Shown here piece by piece: positions 10,560 to 22,900 of a stretch of DNA of 64,000 nucleotides (its first letter is position 1; every line of letters begins with the position of its first letter). The stretch spans positions 41,697,076 through 41,761,075 of the forward strand of contig CM037870.1 in assembly GCA_021292105.1 (NCBI GenBank), given 5' to 3'. The position numbers and the translations under genes were made by a program. The notes beneath the pieces were generated by a model. That model was not told where the DNA came from. It searched no databases and saw nothing but the letters and a program-made list of their open reading frames with translations. Source of the stretch: Anadara kagoshimensis. Lineage: Eukaryota; Mollusca; Bivalvia; Arcoida; Arcidae.

Positions 10560-11230
10560 GTCAACTAGACATGTTCAGGGAAAACACATAATATACATTA
10601 ACCCGACACTCAACAGAAAGTGAGATTCCATTTTATTTCAAAACATAAATAAAACCTTGACTCTTGTGTTAAGTGTTATTATGTATTTGTGGAACATAAT
10701 AAAAACCTGACATTGAAACTTTTCCTTGCAAGTGATCTAAACATAGTAGAGTTATTCCTCTTACATCAAACCGATATAATAAGAGTGGAAACGCAAATTT
10801 TTCGTTTTATAGTGTTCATGTTTTTATCTTTTTTTAACATTGATAGGTCTAGCAACAAATAATACATGTATATTTAAAATCATTTTATAGTTTGTTCAAG
10901 GGGACGAATTTTACAACACTTTCATGTGCAGTTCTAGTTTTAATGCAGAATTACTGCCCACACAAAAACTCCTCTCAGCCCGAGTCAGCGTAACCTCGGT
11001 CGAAGCGTAGCACAATTCCGAAAAAGGATATATCAAGTCTAACTGCATTTGTTTTTATTCTTTACATTGCAGAAGGAACAACGAATCGTTCACAGTTGAT
11101 CCGTCGTCGTCAAGAACCGCACTGAAACGGTTTAATCATGCATAAAAGAATTCGTTGTCACTATATATATACAAGGTAAGAACGCTTCGCTGACCGTTTC
11201 AATGCAAATCATTTTGTTCGAACGTTACAC
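10560..11230. other. Intergenic, no gene seen
   Basis: Mostly AT-rich, with a more GC-balanced island at about 10,950-11,220. That island holds a short inverted pair around CACTGAAACGG (11,119) and CCGTTTCAATG (11,194). No gene recognised. Confidence 0.4.
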
Positions 11231-11235
11231 GACCT

Positions 11236-11625
11236 TCGTTGCTGGACTGATTACCTTCTACGGTGGAGGGAACCAAGTGCTCTTAGAGAACCCCCGGCAT
11301 TTTACAAGTGAACTGTGAAATGTTCTGAGAGTTATAAGACTTCCATTGCTGGACTGATAACTTTCTACAGTAGAGGAAATCAAGTACACTGAGAGAAACC
11401 CCGACGTTCTACCAATGAAAAATGTTCTGAGAGTAACCCGACGTTCTACCAATGAAAAATGTTCTTAGAGTAACCCCGACGTTCTACCAATGAAAAATGT
11501 TCTGAGAGAAACCCCGACGTTCTACCAATGAAAAATGTTCTGAGAGAAACCCCGACGTTCTACCAATGAAAAATGTTCAGAGAGAAACCCCCGACGTTCT
11601 ACCAATGAAAAATGTTCCGAGAGTA
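11236..11625. repeat. 38-bp minisatellite with degenerate leader units
   Basis: About six head-to-tail copies of a roughly 38-bp unit (GAGAGAAACCCCGACGTTCT followed by ACCAATGAAAAATGTTCT) run from about 11,391 to 11,622. Two longer diverged units of about 105 bp sit to the left, both carrying TTGCTGGACTGAT (11,238 and 11,346). Short open frames here follow the repeat and are not taken as genes. Confidence 0.85.
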
Positions 11626-11629
11626 AGAG

Positions 11630-12555
11630 GGCAATTATACTCATCTGACAGAAATGTACTTTAACCAGTTTTACAAAATTGCAAAAGTTTGCAATTTCAA
11701 TGCGCATATATAATAGGAGTAAAATATATTTAAGGTGTTGTTGTCACACACATGATGTAAGGTCTATTTTGCCGAAACGCATTCGTTTTTCGTCCATACC
11801 CAATGCTTATTTTGTAGCTAATTTAGTGGCATGCAAGGTGTATCTTGCTGTTTGGACTCGCCAGAATTGGACTCAACGATGTTTGGGTTAGAACGAGTGA
11901 CACAGGATCTAAATATCTGCAGTGACATACCACAATACTGTCAAGTCATAGGTTATAAAGACAAATAGGTAAACAATGTTCAATAGATCCCTAAAGCAAT
12001 CTGGGTTTGTAATTTTACACTCAGTCGTGCAATGCTCCACCGGTACTTTGTTTTTATGCTAAATATTAGGTTTCAAGCTTCTATATCTTTTGGTTCATGG
12101 TGACAGTGTTAACCATAAAAAATCACTGTGACCTTGAATGGAAGCCCAGCTCAATAAACTTTGTAAAATTGAGAATTTGTAATGCAGTGATGCTAAATAC
12201 ATAAGTAAACCCTTAACTATCAAGGTCGAGAATAAGCTTGAAAAATGTTGGTCAACCAACTTGCCATTCTTGAATAGGTCATACTTATCTCTATAATTAT
12301 GAAGTTTCTCCATCATTCGACAACTAGTTCATGAGAAAAGGCTGTAATTGTGTAAAATTCAATAAGCTACAAGAAAGAAAATTATTACAATAGGTCACCA
12401 TGAGCCTTTATCTTTAACACTAGACAACACTGTTGACCCTAACATCGAGATATCAAATACAGCAATATTTCACTTGCATCAAGATGCTATAAGCTTCACA
12501 AAGAATAACATCATTGTAAAACAAGTAGGCAACATCTTCCCTAAATATGAGGCGT
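11630..12555. other. Intergenic, no gene seen
   Basis: No recognisable coding or RNA feature. Short open frames at 11,679-11,891 and 12,095-12,316 lack family features. Confidence 0.4.
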
Positions 12556-12560
12556 AATAA

Positions 12561-13216
12561 TATCTTATATATTGACCTCAATGGTACCTTAAATATAGAC
12601 CTCAATTGTACCTTAAATATGGACCTCAATAGTACCTTAAATATAGACCTCAATGGTACCTTAAACATGGACCTCAATGGTACCTTAAATATAGACCTCA
12701 ATGGTACCTTAAATATAGACCTCAATGGTCCCTTAAATATAGACCTCAATGGTACCTTAAATATAGACCTCAATGGTCCCTTAAATATAGACCTCAATGG
12801 TACCTTAAATATGGACCTCAATTGTACCTTAAATATAGACCTCAATGGTACCTTAAATATAGACCTCAATGGTACCTTAAATATGGACCTCAATTGTACC
12901 TTAAATATAGACTTCAATGGTACTTTTAATATGGACCTCAATGGAACATTAAATATGGACCTCAATGGTACCTTAAATATGGACCTCAATGGTACCTTAA
13001 ATATGAACCTCAATTGTACCTTAAATATGGACCTCAATGATATTTTAAATATGGACCTAAATGGTACCTTAAAGGTATTTTAAATATGGAGCGCAATAGT
13101 ACCTTAAACATGGACCTCAATGATACCTTAAATATGGAGCTCAATTGTATCTTAAATATGGATCTTAATGGTACCTTAAATATGGAGCTCAAAGATACCT
13201 TAAAAATGGGTCAAAA
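12561..13216. repeat. 24-bp minisatellite, open on both strands
   Basis: About 27 head-to-tail copies of a 24-bp unit, consensus CTCAATGGTACCTTAAATAT plus A(T)RGAC, with A/G alternation at the ATAGAC/ATGGAC site and more decay to the right. The period is a multiple of three, so an 8-residue repeat is open on the plus strand (N-G-T-L-N-M/I-D-L) and another on the minus strand (F-K-V-P-L-R-S-I). Two further units lie at about 13,684-13,738. The frames are read as by-products of the repeat, not genes. Confidence 0.85.
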
Positions 13217-13236
13217 ACTCAATGGGCCAGGTTGCC

Positions 13237-13640
13237 ATTAAGTCAGGTGCACATCTTTGATAATCTTTTGATATATACAGTACAAAGTAACTAAGTTTCA
13301 AAGTCTGGAAAAATGGGAAAAAAATATCCTGAAATATTTCGAAAAAGTCAGGTGCACATCTTCAATATTTATAGAAACATTCTGTGAAGTTTAAAGGTTT
13401 TTGATTGAAAACTGTAGGAGGAGTTGAGTTCACAAAGTAGGTACCCCCAGTTCAAATACTTGCTAAAAAGTGACTAAGTTTCAAAGTCTGGAAAAATGGG
13501 AAAAAAATCTTGAAATATTTCCATAAGGTCAGGTGCACATCTTCAATATATATTGAAACATTCTGTGAAATGTCAAGGTTTTTGGTTTAAAACACTTTAG
13601 ATGGAGTCCAGTTCACAAAGTTTGTAACCCATATTCCTGC
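13237..13640. repeat. Two tandem units of about 185 bp
   Basis: Both units contain TTTCAAAGTCTGGAAAAATG, GAAATATTTC and GTCAGGTGCACATCTTCAAT, then ACATTCTGTGAA and GTTCACAAAGT. The first starts near 13,284 and the second near 13,470; a partial one precedes them. A CCGCCCAACCGCCCGACATT block follows at 13,640-13,660. They sit between the main 24-bp array and two stray 24-bp units. Confidence 0.7.
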
Positions 13641-13739
13641 CGCCCAACCGCCCGACATTCACCATACTATAAACCGGCCAAAAATTGACCTCAATGATAC
13701 CTTACATATGGACCTCAATGGTACCTTAAATATGGACTT

Positions 13740-16700
13740 TGTACAAACAGAAGAAGGGATAAAATTGACAAAAAATCAGAAACAACACTATTATTATAAT
13801 TATGTGAAGTTTATTGATTCTTTGATAAGTAGTTTGTTATAGTGTGCATTTTAAAGCCCGTATGTAGAAGTAGTATTTATGTTATACCACACCTTATTTT
13901 TGTTTGTTTATTTACAAATCACAGGTTTTTATTTACAAAGTATACACAGTTAATACTGATCTTTGTCAAAATGAATTCTCAAGAATGGTAACTATAATAA
14001 TATGTTATGTAACAATTATAATATACTATATACATATATTTAATAATATAATTCTATATGTATGTACCGCTCGTTATATTTTTATATGTCAAATAATTAT
14101 ATACAATAACAAGTCTTGTAAAATGTCAACCGAGTGCAAATAAATAAATAACAGATAATTATATTTTATATAAAACAACTAGGAAAATATTTTTAAGTAA
14201 TTTTTGTTGGGTATACATACATGTATATCAAGGCTTTTTTTGGAAAAAAGTAGAATTATTGTAAATAACTAATTTTCTTACTCTCCCTGAACATAAAAGA
14301 TGATAATAAAATTAAATTCAACCAACAGAAATTGAAGCTTGGTATTTATGTTTGGTAAGTGGTGCAAGGTTTGCTAATCAGGACAGGTAGGTGGTATACT
14401 GATTGGTTGTCTATGCAGGATAGCTTAGATCTGATTGGCTGTTTATCTGGACAAGTTAGCATGGTGGTTGGCTGACTACATGTTGGCCTGTTGTTTTTTC
14501 TAGTCAGTTCAGGACTGATTGGCTATCTACCTACCTTAGATAGAAAGTCCAGACAAGGTATGTTTTCATTATATTTCTTTTTATAAATTAACATACATTG
14601 TCATAGAAAATTCCAATGTCCTCCACACTAGTGTAAATTTTAGTAACAATAAAAGTTGGTTGCATTTATTGGAAATATGTGCCTATAATTCTGCAGAAAC
14701 CAACCTGTTAGTTTGAATTGCCTACCAAAATTTCAAAATGAAATACTATATCATTATGATTGCCGAAATATATGCAACAACAACAACACCCAAGTAAATG
14801 TAAAACATGAGGTAGGGATATCTCAACTAAAACAAAAGAAACAACACAGAGATTCATTAAGGGGCATAAATATTGTAATTCAAAGCTAAAACATTTACAC
14901 AGGTAAATGGAAAACTAAAAGCTTGCAACAATGACATAGTAATGAAAGCCACAATAGGTTAGCTTTGCTTACTTGAAATTACAGTACTCACACTACTATG
15001 TGCACATATACTATGTAGGCAGAAAGGGAGAGTAAAAAGTTTCTTTTTTTTTTTAACAAATTTCTATGTTGTAAGACTTTGATTCAATACAATTAGAAAT
15101 GTTAACAGTTTAACCAAAACAAAAATTTACGGTTTCATTCCTACACTATCAAGAGCTATCATAAAAAAACTTTTAATCCAGGGCACCAAAAAAAAAGAAG
15201 AGCTAACATTGGTCAATAACACAAGACACTCACTCTCCCTGGGGTATTTATAAGCTAGGGTGTGCTAAAATGGCTTAATCTAAGTCTGTACAATGAAAGG
15301 AAAAAGCCTGACGAAAGAACAGAGTTGCTAGTTTTTGGCAATATACAAGAGCTCAATTAGGCACAATATTTGCAAATATGAAATTGAATTAAAATTTCAT
15401 TTTTAAAACCATTAGCTTGAACATGAAATAATGAAAAATAAATAAATGCACAAAAAATAAAAAAAATTATAAATAATTCTACTTGCATATAGTGATGTTT
15501 AAAAGAAATCAACACATTGTAGCATATTTTATTGTTAAACTGATCAACTCTTGAAATTAAAAATTTAAACTATCAATTACTTGATGTTTATATTAGGATG
15601 CAGTGACCTACTTACCGAGCAATGTATAGGATTTAGAATGAAATGAAAAAGGGTGGCCCAAGGAAATTTTTCTACAATATTTGATATTGACATATGATTT
15701 TGAAACAAGAGGATCATAGGTAAAGACATACCAAATAACTCTTTCAGAAGTTTAATAGGCAATGTTTGTAAATAAAAGGACCCCACTAAAGTTACCTTTC
15801 TGTGGCTACACAGGCAATATTTTAGAAATGATTTAGTAGTTTAAGTTTTAGTTGCAAAAATCATAAAGCAGTGTACAAATGGCTGAAGTTTGAAATGAGG
15901 GAAAATCAAGATAACTCTGGTAACAACTTTAGAGTTTTTGTAATGTGCTGCACAATTCTATATGTTTTACTATTTTCATCATTAACACTTAGTGATAAAT
16001 GTACTAGAGACAGAATAAAACAATAGTTGTTATTAAGGTGGTTATGGCGAGCAATAGAGAAAACCTTCACTAATACATTTCACAGAATCATAAAACATTT
16101 GTAGATTTTTCTGCTAAAACTTTTAACAAGATAAATAGATCATTCAAATTATTTCAAATATATGAATTCTATTGTTTTTTCTCTCTCTCAAAATCAGAAT
16201 ATGGCCTATTTGTTCTTAGTATAGTCCTTCAGTCAAGCTATGTTTGACATAGTAATCATTATCCTAAATTTTTGTTATTTTTATATAACTGGTGAAAAAA
16301 GAATATAATTTCAGGATTTTACAGATATGGGAATTATGTGTTATATCTAAATTCTGTGTTTGTGCATAGTATTATAGAGTATTTAGGCTAATTTTTAAAA
16401 GCAGAAAACAAGTTAACACTAATGCTAAAGCACTACTACCAATAATAAGTAACCACTACTGAAGTTAATAAATATTAAACCAGCCCTTAATCTTTAAGTT
16501 AAGCATTGGTATGTGAACATTTTTAAAGAAGTCATGAAATCAACTTGGGTTTAAATCTCAAGTTAATTCACTTATATTCAGATGTAACCAGCCATAGGTG
16601 AATTTTTAAGAATTTATGATTGTCTGCGTGGTATTTTTTTAAAAACCCTACAAATGAAAAGCATTTTAAGATGATATAAGTAAAAAATCGAGAATGGTTA

Positions 16701-18900
16701 CAACAAATTTAATAAAAGTATGATTATGGCAATTTATAAATGTCAAAAATGAATGTCATATTACTTAGGGTTATAATTTTGGGGTTAAGCTACAAAGGAG
16801 AATATGTTTGCTTCAAAAAAGAAATGAAAAAATACAGTAGTTTGACCATAAGGAAAAGTACCTAACTTAATGACATGTGAATGATGGTTTGATTCCAAAA
16901 CACTTGCTTTGAAAATGAAACAATGTGATCAGTGAAAAATATAACATTCCTTTTTTTAAAGTCCAATATAAATCAACAAGAACTGAATTCTTAAAGTAAT
17001 ATGAAATCTCCATGGAGTAACAAACAGAAAGATCATCAATGAAAATGAATGATGCGGAATGAAGTGATGGTGTTTTCAGACTCTGTAATAAGTATTATAC
17101 ATATATCCAGGTGGTCAGTTCTATGATAGTAAAAGGAACTATAGTAACAACAGAAAGCCACCACCTTCGATGAGGCAACTAAACTTTGATAGTTTTTAAT
17201 GTTACTCCGGATTCCTCCACCATCTCATAACTTCACCCATTAAAATAAGGAAAAGATTTAAAATCAACAATGAAAATGAAAGGAAGTGTAGCATTTTATT
17301 TTAGGATCATCAATGAAAAAAATATGAACTAAAAACAAATTTTATGTACAAACTCAATATAAAAACTTGATGGCAATGCTCGATCTCTACAATAATAATT
17401 TGCATAGGTGAAATTATAACTTACAGATTTATTCTAACTCTAACAATCATATTATGTTTATAACAAGAAAAAAACCCTAACATATTTACTCCATCTCAAA
17501 TATCAAATCTAACAATAAATATATATAAAAGTGAAATATATCAACAATTTGTGACCATAAAATGATTATAGGGATTTAAACATCTTGACACTTCCACTCA
17601 AATCAATAATGTACTCTTTTATTTCATTTGATTTGTGGACAGTCTCATTTAACTGCAGGGGGTGAAAGGGCTAAATTTTATAGAAGAGCATGTGTCTTTG
17701 AAAATTCATCAAAATATGTTTTTAGTAAATATTTTTGAGAAACAAAAGGCATAAAGAGTCTGAAATGCTGATCTGGTAAATAATGGCAGATTCAAATTGG
17801 AATTTAACATTGCACTGTGATCAAAGGGAGCTAAATCTAGTTCATCCTGAATGATGTCAAAACTGACACAATAAAGTTAATCTTATAAAACTTGTATAGA
17901 GCTAAATAAAATAAAATATCTTCAAAATGGTCAAATAACAAAAGTAAAAAAAATCATGATACTGAATCTTTTCAAATAGTCAAGATATAGCAATTTTAGC
18001 CATTTTATGAAATTTTGGATTTAAAGGAAAAACAGGCAACCTACTTTTCAATACAATTTTGTGAAATGGACAAACTGAAATCCTTATACCCTTTAAATTC
18101 TGAATATCACATCATATTCAACTTACACTCTTACTTACTAAGGTTTTAGAGAAGATTCTTGAATTGCATCAACAGATATGCTTTTAAACAGGTTTTGCTG
18201 AAATGACACACACACACACACATGCTGCACTATGCCATAAGCTCACATGACCTTTTTATATTATTTATCTAGTTCACTTTAAAGAGATAAATGTATCTGT
18301 ATAAAATTTAAGTTCAGTACATGTACAATGTAACTGGCTTCATCAATGTAACATTGTAATACGTGCTAGTACTTTTTGTGCGGAACTGTTATTTCTATTG
18401 CTGATGGAATCATTTTCTGTAAAACTAACACCATCCAGAAGTTATGTTGCATAACTTTACATTTTGTCATAACTAATAGGCACAATAGATCCACATAAAG
18501 GTTACCAGATATATATCACAATGTACATAAACCTAATTTATAAATACCGGTATATAAACATGACAAAAGCAGATTGATATCCATTTTGTTTATAATGCCT
18601 TCACTTATTTCTGGGAATGTGTTAAATGTTTCCAAATATCAATTTTATGAATTTGTCAGAATTGTAAAAGAAATACTTTAAAACCACAATGAATACTGCA
18701 GTTTTAATGTATGATTCAATGTTGCTTCCACAAAACTGCCTCTGTCACATCTAAAGAGATACTATATATTTTTTTGGTATAAAGGGAGATAATTACCCAT
18801 AAATCAGAAGTATATATGAGAAATACATACATTCTACTAGTAATTGTTTCACAAATAGTTTGATCTATCTCACATAATATTTATACATAGTATTGATACA
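13740..18900. other. Intergenic, 3' of PDE1; no gene seen
   Basis: A long AT-rich stretch. Degenerate GATTGGCT-containing repeats lie at 14,395-14,530. A 69-codon open frame at 15,577-15,786 (minus) is hydrophobic and matches no family I know. A short (CA)n is at 18,207-18,222. No RNA gene or convincing coding exon was recognised. Confidence 0.45.
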
Positions 18901-18906
18901 TATAAA

Positions 18907-18912
18907 TTTATT
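18907..18912 (-). promoter_or_regulatory. Candidate PDE1 poly(A) signal
   Basis: AATAAA on the minus strand is the first exact hexamer I noticed downstream of the PDE1 stop. It would give a 3' UTR of about 0.8 kb. Cleavage site not verifiable from sequence alone. Confidence 0.25.
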
Positions 18913-19040
18913 TGTGTATGATGTTGGTCACATGTTGAATTTTACTTCTCACTCGTATAATATATGAAAATTCTTAAGAAGAAAATGAACAACAAACAAT
19001 TATAAAAGCCAGTAATAATAAGGAAAAAGAACAATGAATA

Positions 19041-19172
19041 ACCATGACGACGTTTACAAAGGCCAATCAAGATATACAGATGTTACCATGACGACGTTTA
19101 CAAAGGCCAATCAAGATGTACAGTTGTTACCATGACGACGATTACAAAGGCCAGTCAAGATGTACAGTTGTT
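19041..19172. repeat. 44-bp tandem repeat, three copies
   Basis: Three exact-length units of ACCATGACGACGTTTACAAA GGCCAATCAAGATATACAG-type sequence, with few differences. They lie in the probable PDE1 3' UTR or just beyond it. Confidence 0.9.
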
Positions 19173-19714
19173 AAGGCGCTATTTCATTAAATAACACATC
19201 ATAGATTTTGAAAATAAAATTTAAAAATTAACAATAAAATAACAATAACAAAATGATTCAATCCTGTCGTCCCTAAGTATATACATTCTGACTGGTCTTG
19301 AAGTGAATTTAAAGTCAGAGTAATGCAAGACTTGTAAAACAACACACATTTTTTGTATCAAGTTTTTCATGATACACAAATGAAACATGTTTAGGCATTT
19401 CAAACACATTGCTTAGAATTCTTAGTCAACACATTTTGATAAAATTCACCTCTGAATTTCATCTTTGCACTTTTGTTTTGCAGCACAATATATAACAATG
19501 TTTATGATGATCACAACAGGTTGAAAAGGTGTGTTAAACAGCTCCATCCAGACAGCAGCAGTTTTACAAGAGAAGGAACAGTTTGCTTTGTTTTTTTAAG
19601 CATTTACAATATCATAACGACGTTCCATGTCACAAGTATATACAACATTAACAGATGATGGTGTTGACACGTATGTACGTACAGCAGGTATACAGTCTAA
19701 CAGGAAGACACCAC

Positions 19715-19923
19715 TTAATCGTCTCCCTTACCTTGCTTGTTTACCGATGAGGATCCTGCTGCTGAGGATGACACACTTTTATCAGATTTAGATTGTAAAT
19801 CTTTTTGGCTAGTTTTTGGTGAACTATTTGATGAATCTGATGGAGAGGATGATGATATAGAGGATTTTGATTGGCTATTTGTATTAGAATTTGCAGCTTG
19901 ATTCTTCTTTCTTTCTTCTGCAT
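19715..19923 (-). CDS. PDE1: PDE1 terminal exon with stop
   Basis: 209 coding nt after acceptor CTTCTACAG. Encodes DAEERKKNQAANSNTNSQSK and a Ser-rich tail ending SSVNKQGKGDD and TAA. Twelve codon-bases before the stop lies CAAG|GTAAGG (junction at 19,731/19,732), a good 5' splice site, so an alternative 3' end is possible. Confidence 0.88.
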
Positions 19924-22900
19924 CTGTAGAAGAAAAGATAAAAACATGATACTGTTACAGTCATTAGTCCAACCCAAAAGCTCCACAAATTTAAATCAAA
20001 GCTAGATACTGTTTAAATATTTTGCCACCCATAAGTTTTGAAACCTTTTTCAAAGTTTAAAATATTAACCAAGAGGTGACATACTAGATCTAGTTGACAC
20101 AATTTTTTTTTTAAATATGCTTTTGGTTAAATCAATTACAATTAAATTTTTACAGTGATGATTTCATACACTGTTTAATTATGTTGATACTTATCTCATA
20201 ATTGAATTGGGATATACCGTATAGCGGGTTATTTTCGCGGGGTGTAAATTTTGGAGGTAGTATTAAAATCGCCAAAATATTTATCGCCAAAAAATGGAAC
20301 AGTCAAAATTTATTACCTTAACAATACCTTACACTGTGACAAAGTGAATACAGTAAGAATTTGATCGCTCGAACGTCGATGCCTTTAAAACCCCGGATAA
20401 CTCAAAGTCATCTGCCCGTCCTGTCCAAATTCCTATAAAAACATATGTGAATAAACCTCGATCGCTCAAACTACGATAGCTCGAATACCCCCTCTCGCTG
20501 GAACAATAAATATTTCTCGAAGGTGTAAATTTGGTGAAAATTCAACTTCTTTTGCTCGAATACAATTTTATAAGAATGACATGTGGTCAGTCATTGTAAA
20601 CAAAACACAAGCTGAAGCCATGATACAGATTTCACAGAAAGTACTAGAGCGAAACGAAATAACTCGTCTGGAACATAGAGTGTAACACAAGATTAGTAAT
20701 TAACCGTGATCAGTTCAGTAATCTCTTAATCCGATTTCCACCCGCGGATGCGTGATCGGTAAAACACCCGAGTCCACGCCAGATGATTAACTTTTTACCT
20801 CATCATAAAATATTCATATTCTGTTATTCACATTTCATTGGAATGTGCATGGCAATGTGTATTACCGGCAGTTCCGGTGATTATTAATAACTGGCCATGT
20901 GCTCTGTATTATAACGAAAATAAAGTAAGTTTATTTTATATCATCAGTTGTTATTTACTTTTACATTCAACCAAATTTATTTATTTCAAATGAACTGTCC
21001 ATATCAATAGATTTACTGTTCGAAGTTCAACATTTTATTTACAAACGAAGTTTGAAAACTTCGAGATATCATTGTGAATTTGACAGTAGTTTTCTATTGT
21101 AATAAAAATCGTCAAAATAAAAACTTGTCATGCTTTAATTGCTAAAATAAATATGCAAAAATTTACAACTGACTTTTTTTGTCAAAAACGCCAAAACTTA
21201 GCCACGCCAAAATAACCCGCTATACGGTACTATTAATTGGTTAGAATATATGACATGACACTTCACATCAGCCAGTTTTGTTTTGTTATTTGTATACATT
21301 TGGTGATCTACCCATTCTGTCTGCAGCTACAATAAGAAAGAGTTATTCCCCTTTACTTTGGATAAATCAGAACTTTCTATAACAAATTGAAATTGAAATG
21401 AGTTACCAAGTATTTCCATTTCAATACAAACCTTTGGCAGCCCTTTCCTTCCATCTAGACTTATTTATCTGTAAACATTCAGACCAGGGTTTCTTCAATT
21501 CATATGCAGTACCTAAAAAAAATTATCTTGTTATGATTTTTGTTTGGAACTCATTAACATTGACAATGGGTTGATACATATAAAAAAATTATCACTAATA
21601 CAATAAGGTTTCTCTGATCCCCTGATAAAAAAAATTATTCTTAGTCTACCTTATCACAATGGATAAAAAAATCACTACTTGATTTGCAAGGAAAAGTAAC
21701 TGTAATTCTATTAATATTATTCATGATGATGCCATTAAAAAGATTTGCATTTGTTTTAGGAAAATTATTCCATTCTGACTTAGAAACATTGTGCAGCCTT
21801 TAGCTCCATCCAGATATTGATACAGTTGCACCATTTCATTTTTGGGGGACACAATAAGCAACTAAACTTACCTAATGACTGTGAGGATGTAGGTGTTCGA
21901 GGTGAAGATACTCGACTACTAGTAGTACTATTACTGGTACTGTGTAGACTTGTTGTACTAGTTGATCTGTCGGCTTTTTCGAATACTTCCTCTGATATTG
22001 CCTGATCAATGTTACGATTATTCTGCTGATGTAAGGGAGTTAATACCTTCTCTAACATATCTGTCATCACAGCAAAACTGGGGTCAACAATAAAATCTAT
22101 AAAACCTACAAACCAAGAAGTAAATAAACATCAGTATTGTTTGGAGGAATTTTGGGTTTTTGAGCATTATGTGTCAAGCCTACTGTGACCACAGATGTTC
22201 AAATTGACCCAAGTGGATTTTAAGTGCTGGCTTTCAGTTCCTTTGGCTGCCTCAGTTCAATTTCCACTTGGGTAGATTCTAGGTCCAGAAGGTTTGTTAG
22301 TTTGTTTGCTCAAGGTTAGCGGTTCAATCTTCACCATCCCTGAATTGACAACCTTGATATAAGTGAAATACTTTTTACTCAAGTATAAAATACTATTACA
22401 GTAATGCCTTGACCAATACACAGGTCATCAGTTTTAAGACCCAAATTGTATGAGAATAAAGATCTTTAACACCAGGAACTACATACCTATTTGTGATTCA
22501 GCAACCAATGTTGAGTTTCTGTCACAAAGAGGAGAAAATGGAAGTCCCAATTCTTGTTCTCTATCTCCCTGTAAATCACAAAACAGATACAAAATACTAA
22601 TTACAAATCAGAGACAGGCCAGATCAATACAATTGATATAAGTTATATAAAAATATGTAGAGACAGAGGAGTGAACTATCTATGATGTTAATGAGATAAA
22701 ATAGCTTGCTGCATTTGACAATAAAACAAGACATTATTTGTTTTTTTAGATGTTATGCATACTGCATCTAAATATGATTTTATAAGCAACGAGTGCATAT
22801 TGATTCAGAGGCCTTCAATATAAAAGCTGGCTCGATATACATTTGATGGAGTGGATGGTTATAAGGCTGTGAATTCATGATCAAAGATAAGCGGGGTGAA

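Noticed and set aside
12453-13083. Repeat proteins of 194 and 178 residues
   Set aside because: Both come from a 24-bp satellite open on both strands; no promoter, splice or family evidence.
15577-15786. Hydrophobic 69-codon frame as an alternative PDE1 last exon
   Set aside because: A TTTAG acceptor precedes it and phase fits the cryptic donor at 19,732, but one-in-three phase agreement and lack of any family similarity are too weak.
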